Below are positions 12,001 through 24,985 of a stretch of 64,000 nucleotides of DNA, piece after piece. The notes under the pieces were generated by a model that saw only the letters and a program-made list of their open reading frames with translations, made no database searches and was not told the origin of the DNA. Source of the DNA: Cristatella mucedo (Eukaryota > Bryozoa > Phylactolaemata > Cristatellidae); assembly GCA_009760855.2 (NCBI GenBank), contig WPIO01000140.1, positions 372,001 to 436,000 on the forward strand, in the 5' to 3' direction. The translations under genes were made by a program, and so were the position numbers. Each line of letters opens with the position of its first letter. The stretch's first letter is position 1.

Positions 12001-15000
12001 GTAGAATGCATACTACGCTCTCGAGCTTAGAAACAACAGTGTGCGCTTCTCGTGGCGTCTTACCAATCAAGTTGAAGAGATATACCATCCATGGAGTCTC
12101 TGCGCTCAGGGGAAAACATGGTTTGGTATCAAGGCAGCAAGGTCAGTGCTGATTCTTCTAAAGCCATGCTGCTTTGTGGCATCTGGCACTTGACATGCAG
12201 GCGTGGGGACGCGTGCATACATTCGGTAAACCAGACTTTGGATTGGATTGCTAGACAATGCAGACGATGCTCGTAGCTAACATTTGTGGTCAACCTTTCT
12301 CTTCTTCTATTGCTAGGATTGGATCCAGAAGCATGGTGGAAGTAACAAACTACGCATCAGGATTGACCGAGTCTGCCAGTGTTCAGTCGAGAAGCGCTAG
12401 TGAATTTAGCGGCTTGATTCGGAGTTCTGAGCTCTACGTCGGAGGGTTGCACGACCAGCCGAGGGTTTGTCTACTCAAAGCTTCACTCAAAATGCCACTC
12501 GTGGAGCTCGCTCCACTCCTTGAGCGCTTTCCTCTGACCTCCTCGGCCCGAACAGTGCTGAGCGGCTGCTAAGCTCAGCACTGTTCGTGTCCCGTGGTGC
12601 TGTCGCCACTGCAGCTGCCACTCACTCACACCCGGCCCTCCTACTCGTCGTCGGAGACACGTGCTCTGAGCATGGCCAGAGTACGAGAGCTGGCTTGAAA
12701 GAAAAACAAGCTTTGAAAGCCATCCTACCCGTTCCTAATAGGTTTTTGCAGTGCCCAAACTGTAGGCTCTGCGTGTGTGCCCCGTCGGAGCTCAACGACC
12801 AATCATGCTTGTCATCTTGCCTAAATCCTGCCAACCCCTCACCGGCAAGCTGTCTCAGTCCTGCATGTTGAGCTGAGGGTGTGATCGTTGGCGCTCACTC
12901 CTGCTACGGTTGGCCGACAGCCGAGCCATTGGTGAACATCCGCAAAAGCTGCAGGCCCTGGCATGGCACTTCTGATGCATGGTTTTGCTGTGGCCTTGGT
13001 GTGTATATCGTTGAGAAAGTAAGCTACCTGCATGGCTGCATGCTTACTACCACTGGGCAGAGCTAATTACCAGCAGCCACTTGGCACCGGCTGGCTCAGC
13101 AAGCCTCAGCAAAACTTCTCACACTGCCTGGATTGTGCAGCAGGCATAGCAGTGACCTCAATCTTGCCTGCTGTGGAAGAATACTAGCGAGTGCAGCAGC
13201 ATAAGATCCGTGGCTAGAGCAGTGCTCGCGAAGACATTTTATGCCGGACTCGATTCGCGCCACCCGAGCCCCATCCCCAGCAAACGAACCCAGAAGCACT
13301 CCCTGTAGTGCCCCTTCCCAGAACCGGACGAGCGGTCGGCTTGCAGTATAAGGACATGCTTCATTTTTTTAGGGATGCTGTCAACCGCCACTAGTTATTC
13401 TCAGTGCATCGTAAAGTCAGCCAATACAAGTTCTGATGCACTACAAATGTGTAGCTGAGACATGTAGGAGCAGTCATTGCAAACCCTTACAAGAGAACAG
13501 AGGACCGTTCCAGATGATGTGCACAGATCGGAATCTAGAGCCTCTGTCAACAGTACCAAAGTACAGTTAGCTGTAGCCTTTTTAAAGTCACCTATTTAAC
13601 TAGTTTCCACCAGAACTCCAGGGCACCGCTTGCTAATGCCTCCTTCCTTCTCTGCACTCCCTTCTCTTCACCAGTGCACCCTTCACTAGTGCAGCAGCCT
13701 GCTCCCAGTTTAACTGCTCTCGGAAGTCTTTGGGCGTTAGCCGAACCGATGCAGCCTGCCGATTGATTGGCAGGGTGCTGCTGCCAATCAATTGGCAGTG
13801 ACCCGCCCTGAAGCACCATAATTTGCCTAGGCGTGGTAACTCTATGGACCAGCCGCCGTATGACACACAGATACCAGCTCTTCGAAGCTGCTGCTTGGCG
13901 CTCTCTGCTTGTGCTCATTGAAGAGCTATTGCTTACGAATGTGTATTTCATAGCGGTCTTTTGCCGTAAGAATACAACACTGACAGCGACCAGATAGCAG
14001 AGTGTGTACACTATAAGGAAATGGGATTGTGAGTGTGATTGTGAGACAACCAACTCGGGTGTCTCCATTGGCACTCAAACAGCCCAGCAGCCCATAACAA
14101 GTGATGGCACACTAGGTAATGCGGTTGCTTTTCACGACCTCGGTCCAGAGGTCGTGGTTTCAAATCCTGCGGTGAGGGATCCTTTATCACCATTGCAAGC
14201 AGCAGTGCTAGGCGTATAGGCTCTTCTGTCGCTATACAGAAGAGGCTGTTGGGTCGACTGGCCTGCATGCCACCGTGACTCCTTTCGGCTAACGGAAGTG
14301 GACAGCCCTGGAACTACAGTTCCGACCTCTATGCACTTGGCTATACACTCGCAGCTGCTGCTTGTATCAGCTGCACTCCTTGACGGGCTGTTTGGCATGG
14401 CTCCTGGTTGTACCCATTTGCGCTAATGATCGCATCCACTCTGCCTCTGTCATTGGCTTCTAGCCATGAGAGTTGGCTGAATTGCATCACGTACACTGAT
14501 GCTAGCTCCAGAACTTGCTGGTTAATTGCTAACATAGACACACGTGCATATGCTGCACTCGTCCGATAGTTTTCAAACACTTTCAGACCTTGCGCTGCTA
14601 TTTATGTTCATTTTAGTCTCCACCAGATTTGACACGTCGAATGTTGAACGGCAGCGTAGACGAGCTGGTCGTCAACGGAAAGTCGGTGGGGTTGGCCAAT
14701 TTCAAGTCGACGGACCTTTCTTGCTGGAGCTCACTTCCGAGGCAAGACTTCAATTGGATTTATTGCTCTCAGCATTATTCTGCATTGTGCTTACGGTGAA
14801 GTAGTGTCTCACCTGCTTTTCTTTGCATTAGCTGCTTCGTGACCGGCACGTGCGCACTTTTCTCAAGCGCAGTGCGCTGCACTATCTACGAAGCTCTACT
14901 CTCATTGAACTTCACGGCTCTGCTCTCCGACTGCGCACCTCTCGCTGTTAATAATGAGCATGTGCAACCAATTTCGGCCGATCGGCAGTGACAGGCAACT

Positions 15001-18000
15001 GAGCACACACTGCTGCTGCTGCTCATGTGTGTGGAATTGGTTAGAATAGTGGCATATTTCACTGAGAGGTTGAGGTTTGTCACTATTGGTTTCCAGTAGA
15101 TTTTGTTTAGCCACTAACCAAACGTCTCTCACCAGTAATGTTACTCCAGTTAGCCAGCCTCATTCTTCTTAAACTACTGTATCCCTCGGCTAACTGGTTT
15201 GCTTGAAGTTCGATAAAAATACGTTGTTTAATTTAAGCTGCTGGCTGAAACCAAATTATTTAGATTCATCGAGTGACAGATTGAACCCATTCGTGGCTCG
15301 ATCTTATGGGAAGTGTGAGGAGCTTAGATTAATAGCACCGCTTGCGAGTGAAGAAAACTTCCACCAGCAAGGTACTGAACGAATAAGACCGATCAAAATA
15401 CGAGCCTTTTCTCGGATGTGCCAGTGGTCTGCCACATTGGCTTGCTGTCCGTACTTTTCGTCCGTCTTCTGTCCGTTGCTTAGCATCCATCTGCTTTATT
15501 CCTTGGCAGCTTTGGCAAGGCAGCTGGCTCAAGACTGCCACGACCAAGCTTTGCTAGCCACGGCAGAGGCATAGCAGACTGCTGCCAGCTAGGGCTTGTT
15601 ATCTGCTGCACGAGACCGACTGACCATTAAATGTAGGGTGATTGAAGATGCATTGTGGGTGGTACGATGGGCCGGCAGCTGCCTGCAATCGCAGGCCACA
15701 GCTTGTGAGAATTCTAGGAAGAAACCGTCATCGATCACTCCTTATTGCTTGAGGTGAAAGCTGGTGGCTACCGATTGTGTAGTGGAAGCCTCTGGTGCTT
15801 TGAGTGCGCTAAATAAAAAACTCTGCAGCATAGTAATTGCTTACACTTTATGGCTTTGGAAAGTAGCCACGAAGACATGGTTTCTGCAAGGTAGGCACGT
15901 TGCACAAAAAATGCTGAATTTTTCACTGACCAGAATAGCCGGTATTGTAGCTTGTGGGATATGTCGCATTGATTGAAGTTACAGCATTACATATGTATAT
16001 GTAAGTCACTCGATTGTCTAGTCAAAAGGACACCCCGGGATAGCCCTGCTATACAGTTCATCTGCTTGCCCCTGATGTCATACAAACAACTTGATCAGCC
16101 CTGTCTCTTGCATCTAATGCAAGCAATAGTGCTTATGGTCCAGCTGTAAAGGTGCTCGCCCCGACCCCCTGAGGCATATGTGAAGCGCCTGAATAGAGAT
16201 TAAGTTCTCTTGGGGCGCTATACAAATGAATTATACAAATGAATTATATTATAGGTCGCTTTCTCGGAGCCCTAAGAGAACTTAAACCTCTATCGAGGCA
16301 CTTTTGAGAATCAATACCCAAGAGGTATTATCATGCACGGTACCAAGCTTGCAAAAGCATAGCAATTACCTAGCTGAGGCCAGCATACTAAAGCAAACAT
16401 AAAGTAAAGTACACCATTAGCCAATTCAACAGCCTCTTTTATGTGGCAGCACAAGAGCCTTGTGTAGCTATCATCCTGCTTGCTACAAGCATAAAAAGAT
16501 TGTCTGTGTATAGACTCGAACCCACGACCTGGATCAAAAGGTGAAAGCACCTTTCCATTAGGCAAAACCGAAGGGCAATATACATATACATATATAAATA
16601 TATACATATGAGGGGCAACAGGAATACCTCTGGCTATTAACAGACTCGAAACCATGCACAGGTACCTAGGAAAAGCACGAAGTTACAAAAACGATAATAA
16701 TAATAATAATGCACTTGATAAAGAGCCCTCAGAGAACTTAATCTCTTTCTAGGCGCTTTACATTTGCTACAAGTGAAATGCAATTGAATGGTAAGTAAAA
16801 TCATGCTTGAAAAACAAACAAAATGAATAATATGGTTAGGGGTCATGCACAGCACAAGAACACAAGACATGTTCACAAAGGCAAATGGAAAGCTGACACC
16901 GGCACGTGTGTCTTTATTGGAGACACGCAAGATGCAAGAGAAACGCTTGCACTGGCCTTAGCCAGAAACAAGTGTCGGACTTTCGGTGCATACGAGCTAA
17001 AGATTCGATAACTTCAAGATGCCAATTTAGCACGACGGACGACGAGCTGACTAAATGCTAATTAGATGGTGGCACCGGAGCACACTGGAAGACCCAGGAG
17101 GCTTCCATTGCGTCTGGTTCTTTGCTATCACCTAACCCGAAATAATATTTGCAGAGTTTTTGATCAGTTCTATAGCTCATCTTCCCATTGTATCTGTTCT
17201 TTCTTACTTTTATGGAATAATTGGCATCGTGATACTTATTGAATTTTTATTATAGGCAAGTGGAGGAAGATATCTCTACTGCAAGCACGCCAATGGAAGC
17301 AGAGACGTCTCTCAGCCATGTGGCAGCAACACAGTATACACTGTCTGCTGGTACAGAGTTGGTTACTCCAAGCAGAATTTCTTATGCTGGAAATGAGACC
17401 CGTCAGCTCACTCTAGTAGGGCCTATTGAACCTGACAAGCTTTTGGACGTTACCTCTTCTTATCCCCCAGTGGTTGGAGCTACCGCCTTTGAAACCAGCA
17501 TTGGCAACCGACACCTGACACTAATGGCCAGCAATACAAGTCACTTCATGCCAGACACAGACACGGTGGTGGAAGATGAGAATTCGTTGTATGCCACGTC
17601 GCCTCAGCGGGATAATAATAGCGATGTCTTAACCACTCATTTCGGCAGTTATACATATGAGCCATCCGGGGAAATTCAGAAATATGTAGGGCAAGAGACT
17701 TCTGTCACAAGTGCCTTGACACAGGCTAGCATTCTGAATTTTAATGTTACTGGCACGAGAGATCAGTCGTCTCCTTATTCCGACAGTGTGACATTGAATG
17801 TCCCCGAGATGACGACGGCTCCTGTCGGAAAATCATCTGATGTTACCAGTCAAGTTTCCGGGCACACGATAACAGCTGAACCGGAAATTCTGCTACCTAT
17901 TTCCGGCAGCAACATCCACTTCCTGAAGATTGAAGGTGCGGTGGTGGATCACACTACAGGTACTGCTGATGCAGTTGCCCAACCCGCCCCCACTGCTGGT

Positions 18001-21000
18001 GCTGTTTTAGTGAACCAGGTGCACACTTCTACTTCTGCTGATGAAGCTGTTACGGGAACCTCGGCCACAAAGAGTGATATAGTCTTAGCTGACAACAATC
18101 CAAGTTGGAGCCCTACTTCTACACCAAGCAACTTGTTAGTTTTTAGTGAACAGCATACTGACAGTAGTCCCGTTGAATTTACTGCCTCTGTCGAACGTAC
18201 AGCCATCACTAACACAAACCGGAACACTTTTTTTACTGATTCTACACCAGATGTGGTATTACACAAGAAGTCTGAGGCTGGATCCTCTGAGCTTATCATG
18301 GCGTCCGAAGAGCAATCAGGAGAAGGCAGAGCACTCGGTCTCAGCAGCAGCATCAGCCCTGATTCTCTCACGAGGTACATCATGGGATCAACAACAAGGG
18401 AAGCTGCTGCAACTAACCACGATACAGAAATGGCTGATGTTGGTTAGTGGGCCTGCAGGCTTTGTGGGGATGCCACTTTCTTTCACGCATGTCCAACCAC
18501 TTTTGATAGGCTGCACAATCGCTTTCATGTACGTGTGGACAGCCGTGGTTGCATGCTTGTTTCAGCAAATAAAGTTTGTGCATTGATTTTTCAGAGCTAT
18601 CTACTTCGGTGACCCATCCAGAAGCTCGCAAGGATGAAGCACTTGCAACAGTGAGCTCCATGCTAACGAGAGTGCAACCAGCCAAGGAAAGCTGGCCATC
18701 ATCAGGCATAACACCAGTGACTGCCGAACTTATTTTGAATAGGTATTTGCAACCTTACCGTTAATCTTTATGTAACCGACATGCTACTCCAGCTAAAAGT
18801 AAAATATTGTCATATCTGTGGTTGGTTCTTGGCTGCCTGATTGCTTGCAGCTATGAACGGGTGTCTTTGTCATATCGACACTGACAGGTAAATTTTCAAG
18901 CATCTAGTTGTATGCCCAATAGTTAGACTCTTGTACTTCATGGTTCAGTGAAAGACTTGGCGTGACCCCCTTTCGGTATGAAAAATGTAGGATATTCCCC
19001 CTGCATATTTCCCCCTGGTGGACCCTAGGTCATTACCCTCGACATTGCCCCCCCCCCAGTAGGACATTCCCTTCATGTTGCCCGCCTTGACAACAAGAAA
19101 ACGGCAGTGGATGTGCTCGAAGGACTCGGACATAATATTAATATTAGATTCTAAACTGTCACAATACTAAACTACATAGACATCTATTTGACATTAATTT
19201 TTGTTTCATTTGACTTGACAGTTGTATAATAAAAAATACAACACATTGCAAGACAGTTTATATGACATTTCTAATGACTAATGTAGAACTATGCTATATT
19301 ATTACTATATAGCATAGTTAGAGTATATAATATTAGAATATATATATATAGTATTATTATAATATATAGTATTAGAATTATACTATATAATATTTTTGCA
19401 AGATATGTAAACAAGACAGTTTATATCACGGCATATCTATACGGGAGGGGTGGAAAAGCTCTATCCCAGGGGGGGTGTCCTACCTCAGGGACGGAAATGT
19501 CCGAGGGGAAATGTCCATCCATCTTCGGTATATCCTCAAATTCCAGTGATGCCTCAGCGACCCAGGATTTGAACTTGGCCTCTCCTCCCTCCAAGGGGAC
19601 ACATTCTGTGGCACAAGCCGATTGGCCACTATATCTTCTTAGTTTTACCTTGATGAAATACCTGCTAGCCAAATAGTCAACCAACAGTTATATGGTGCTG
19701 GAACCCCTAGCACCCACCCCCAGTGCCTCCCGGTGTGCCTTCATTGAATGATTGCCAGCCACTGGTACATTTGGGCATGTACATTTTGCAGCACTACCAG
19801 CACCGAAAGTACAGAAGGCCTTGATGACAGTGAAAGCAAAGCAACGGCAAGTGCTATCGATCATGACGACAGGTGGAGTCCCCGTAATCAGACGAGGCCG
19901 AGCCTGCTGCACACCAACAGCTCTTTGCCATCACTGATCAAGATTAGGACATCGTTTGAAGACCTGAAAGGGGAGCCACTGAGAGGGAGTGATTCGGCTT
20001 TTGGCGGCAGTGGCAACAGCTACTTCACTCCTTTCGATGACTCGTTCGAGGCCACACAAACCCATTCGAGTCCGAAACCTGTATTCTACACGGCAGCGAC
20101 CTCGAGCCTGCTGAGACCGTCGGCAAAGCCTAGTGCTCACAGAAAGGTGTGTGGCTGCGGATGTGCAGAAAGGCTGCAAACTGTTCTCTCTAACTCCTTA
20201 ACTTGAGGGCCATTACCTTACTCATTCGGCTGCTGTATTGTATGCTAGTCACCCTGTAATCGAGTGCAGTCGGAGTTCGTGTAATGCTAAGCAATCCAGA
20301 AAGGGATTCGGTGTGCTGGAAAACAAGGAACACTGCAGGGCTTCCACAGGACTCGAACCCGAGACCTCCGAAATCAGTGGTGTGAGTGACACCGAATCAC
20401 CAATTTCGTCAAAAATCTGTGTGGGGGATTTCTCGCCACTAGCTCCAGTGGTAACTATTGAACTAGCTGAAATTCATATGTGGGATCAAAACTAAACCGG
20501 CACTATAGATGTCATTCATGGAAATGGTAAATGTTGGTCAGCAACCTGCAAAGATGTATCGTTTCTATAATCAGTGTGGCAGCAGATGAAGTAGCTAACG
20601 TAATGTGCTTCATGCATTCATTGTGAAGCTGTGGCTGTTAATATTGGCTTGCTTGCCAGTGCATCTGGAAAAGCCTATTAGCCTAGGTAATTAAATTTGC
20701 TCTTTTCAGAAGAGCTAGCAATGTATCAGTGTACCCTGTATTTGTGCTTATGGGGGTTTCTGCTGCTGGCTAGCTAGCATTCCCACTAAATGGAGCTTCG
20801 TCCACTGTAGGTAGTCTGCATTCACCTACCACTAACTGCCAACGTCATACTGGCATTGCCATGCTCTGCTATTCTTCTAATGCTCTTAACGATGAATAAC
20901 TGTAAAAAATTGGTCAAACAATTTGGCCAAACTCGAGTTTTTGTTTAATGTGTCTTTCAAAGACAAACATGTTGGAAATATAATCCGGAGTTTTGATGAT

Positions 21001-24000
21001 CTTCACATAATAGGAAAGTATTAAAAATAGTGACTATGCATATTATGCATGTTCAATTTACTGAAAGCAACATATCGCCGAATAAAATATTTATCGATCT
21101 TCGATTTATCGATTTATCGTTCTTAAACTTTATATTCTGCAATCGTGTTTCATTATTATATATTTCTTGGTTTGTCGGGTGTTTAGAAAAATATCTTGCA
21201 TCTTTTAAGGAGCTAGTAAACTTAGTGTTGAATCTATTAATTTTTCTGGATTACCATACTTGGACATTCAGCCGCAGACCGACCTTGACTCTCCAGTCAA
21301 TGATGTCAGAAAGTCGATATCGCAGCCATTGTTATATTAAAAGATTTTAATTTTGGCTCGATGGCGCGGCGATCATTTCATTGGTTCTAAGCATGCAAAT
21401 CATTATGATAGGATGACGTAGAAATGACAACGGTAAGCAAAAGACTACTTGTTCTCTAATAAAGCAAAAGAGCTCTTCATCCCAGATGCTTGATCATGCG
21501 ATGCTTAAATTATCCACATTGGAGAATATCTGTCTATATTTTCAATAACTACGTACTTGGAAGAAAATGTGTGAAGATATGTTGCAAATTCATCGCTGAA
21601 ATGGTGGGCTTTACTGGTCTTTTCCTTGGAAATCATCAGGGATAGAGGCTGCGCCTCAAACAAAAATTTGTCTTTAGAAAAAGCTGCCACTAAAGTCTGC
21701 CTGCTCGGCAATCAGTTCATGTGGTGCATGCTTATGCATGCTGTGAAAGACGGTATGCCATCACTGGGGCCAGCATTATAGCTGAAAGCTACCCTCCCAA
21801 ATGCACTCAAAGTGGCCCTCTTTGTAAAGGCTACAATATCTGCCCTGTAGCACATGCGAAGTGCCTGCATTGAGATTGAATTCCCTTAGGGCGCAATACA
21901 GGGGAATTATATTTTTGACGAGTATGTGGCTCGGTACATATGCAAAAATCTGCTATCGAATTATCACCTGATTGACCATATTTAAAAAGAAACTTAAAAC
22001 CTACTACTACCTAAACCCACAACCTTTGCTCCTCAGGGTGAATTGCCCTTCTTGTATTTGTTCATGCAGAAATTTGGCATTGTATAACTAACTAATTGAT
22101 ATGCTTCTTTTCCAGCATATATAAAATGCCTGGAAAGAGATTTTTTCTCTTAGGATGCTGCCTAGATGCTTTAGTTTTATTATTATCACTCACGGTAATA
22201 TATTTGCAATGGCTTGCTCTTGCTAATCATAGAGTCTGTATTTTTTCAGAAGTCTTGTCAGGGCAACTGGTCTTACCATACCGAACCATCAGCAGCCACA
22301 TTCGGCAGCTCCATTTGGAGCAGTGCTGAGATATATGCACCGTCCTCCGACATAGACATCAAGAGGTGAGGCTGAAAGTTAACTAAAAATGCCCTGCTTA
22401 AGCACACTATAAGTGTCAACTATGTTTACCATTAGCCGTTTGATTACAAGCTTACATGTATGCTAACAAAGAGTAGCCGACTGATTTTTTTCTAGTTCAT
22501 CTGACAGCTTTATTTATTTTATTCTTGTGGAGTTGTTACATGCCGTGGTCTAGCAGAGCTCATTGGCTATTGCATTTGTTGTTTCTTTTTTGAGATAATG
22601 CATGGAAAGGCAAGAGGCAGAGGGGGGCTTGTTTGTCAGACTGGGGAGTCCCCGGGAACCGTTGACAAATGCCTGCATTGTCAGCCTACTCTTGAATTGC
22701 TAGCATTCATTCATAAATTTACGTGGCCATATTGTAGCTTGGAAATATCCCTCTCATATCGAACCTATGACGAAAATGGCACTCTAGTGTATTTATCCAG
22801 CCACCGAAGCAGAGCTGAAAGCTATATTCTCGTGCAAGCGTTGCTCGGCGAAGTAGAATTAGTCTACGTAGCTCAAGGACGGCGGCTAGCACAGTTCAGA
22901 GCTGGACGCAAACAAAGGCACGACGGCAGATGGCACAAGGTATATGGGAGCAGCCTCACATGCTGGGCTTCGGCAAGGGTACAGCCTACTAGCAGGTGTG
23001 CCTGGATCTGTGAGGAGTTGCACTGTCGCCATCTCTCTGTAGATGACACTGCGCTCTGAGCCTGACGGCAGCCGTCTTCTGATTTCACTGCAAGATGAGA
23101 CAGGTCGCAGATGGAACGCAAGTGTCAGCAACACCTTTACCATAAGAAACCCCATCAGCTTTGGTGGCTTGCGACCTGACCATGCAGCCATCGTTCCGGA
23201 AGTAAGTTTAACAAAACGCCATCTTACTTGTGCAGCATTGTCAAAAAAATGTAACTACTCGGCAGTTCTACAGCAATCCATCGTATAATGACACATTTTC
23301 AGCCTTGTGGCCGTTATGCTTCTGATTCCCCTGGCAACCATAAGTAACTCGGATCACGAAAGAGAAGATATCAGTTGTGACTATTCAGGAAACAAAAAAT
23401 AGCAGCATTGACTCTGCAAGTTGCATGTCGCCGGAATATCTGTGAAGATGGCTGTGCCAGGAGGCAGACTTGGGCATCAAATAAACACAAGGGTAATAGG
23501 TCCCTCTCTATAAATATGATTATGGCTTGTACCTTTGCTTTGATCCCTCCCAGCCTTCGAGCATCGCGAATTCTTTAAACACCCTTTGCTGCATGTATTG
23601 ATGACATCCGCACATGGATGGCAGCAAATTTTCCTAAACTAAACGATGATAAAACTAACTTATTAGTTATGGGCAAACCCAGTGTGATTCAGAGAAAGGA
23701 AAGGCTAACCCTAAAAATTGGCTCTGCCTGTATATCTCCGGTTGAATCAGCTCGAAATCTAGGTGTCATGTTCCAAAGCGACCTCTCGTTAGACGACCAC
23801 ATCAGCTCCACAAGCAAGTCTGCCTACTTTCAGCTACAAGACATTGCTAAAATTCGGGCTTGTTTAGATAAGGATACCACGTCTAAGTTGGTCCATGCAT
23901 TTGTGACATCCCGTCTTGTCTTCAGTAACTCACTGTTTGCTGGCCTACCGGCGTGTGCAATCAGGCGACTACATCCGGTGCAAAACTCTGCAGCTAGGCT

Positions 24001-24927
24001 TGTCTGTGGTGAACGTCAAAGTTGCCACATCACACCACTTCTTGCCGACCTGCACTGGCTAGCAGTCAAGCAACGGATTGACTTCAAGGTTTTGTCGCTC
24101 ACTTTTAGGTTACTTCATTTTTTGGCTCCAGCCTATCTCTCAGATCTACTCCCCCATCAGGCCAAGCATCGTACCACCTGCTTTTCGGAATCTAACAGTC
24201 TACAAATACCTCATACAAACCTCAAATCCTTTGGAGACCGTGCATTTAGTTCGTATGCTCCCAAAGCCTGGAACTTCCTCCCGGCTTGCATCAGAACATT
24301 TCCTGACCTGACCACATTTAAAAAGAACTTTAAAACACACCTATTTAGGACCGCATTTAGTGGGTCCCTGTGATTCGTCCTTCATGTGCTTATGCATGCT
24401 GACACTGTGTGTGCTGCCACTAACCACACTTGCATGCGGACCCTATGCATGTCACCCCTAACAATTTTATTCGTATTGTTTATCAAACATGATATTACTT
24501 ACCATTCAATTGCATTTCTCTTTACAGCAAATGGAAAGCGCCGAGAAAGAGGTTAATTCTCTGAGGGCGCTTTATCAAGTGCATTAATATTATTAGTAGT
24601 AGTAATTTTATTATCTGTTGCTTTTAAAATATGTTTTTAGTGAAAAACTACTGTCGTCTGCCAGGAACCCTCTTATTGGTCTTTCTGTAAAAGCTTTGGC
24701 TGCTGCATGTGACAACTTGGCAGTATGCTTGGGCAGTACTCACAGTCAAACTTGAGTCACCGTGGTGATGCTTTGTGCCGAGCACAGGTGCAGAGCGTAT
24801 GAGGTACAGGAAAACGCTTTCACAGCTTCAGTGCTAAACGACATTAGCGCCTATTTGTTGGAACAAGAGAAGATTGTATCTTAATCTGAAGACTATAGAG
24901 ACGAGCTAGCATTAGCAATTGACCAGC

Positions 24928-24985
<58 letters not shown>

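Noticed and set aside
13592-14074. 160-codon minus-strand frame
   Set aside because: It overlaps a hairpin and intron sequence, with no recognisable motif. Read as chance.
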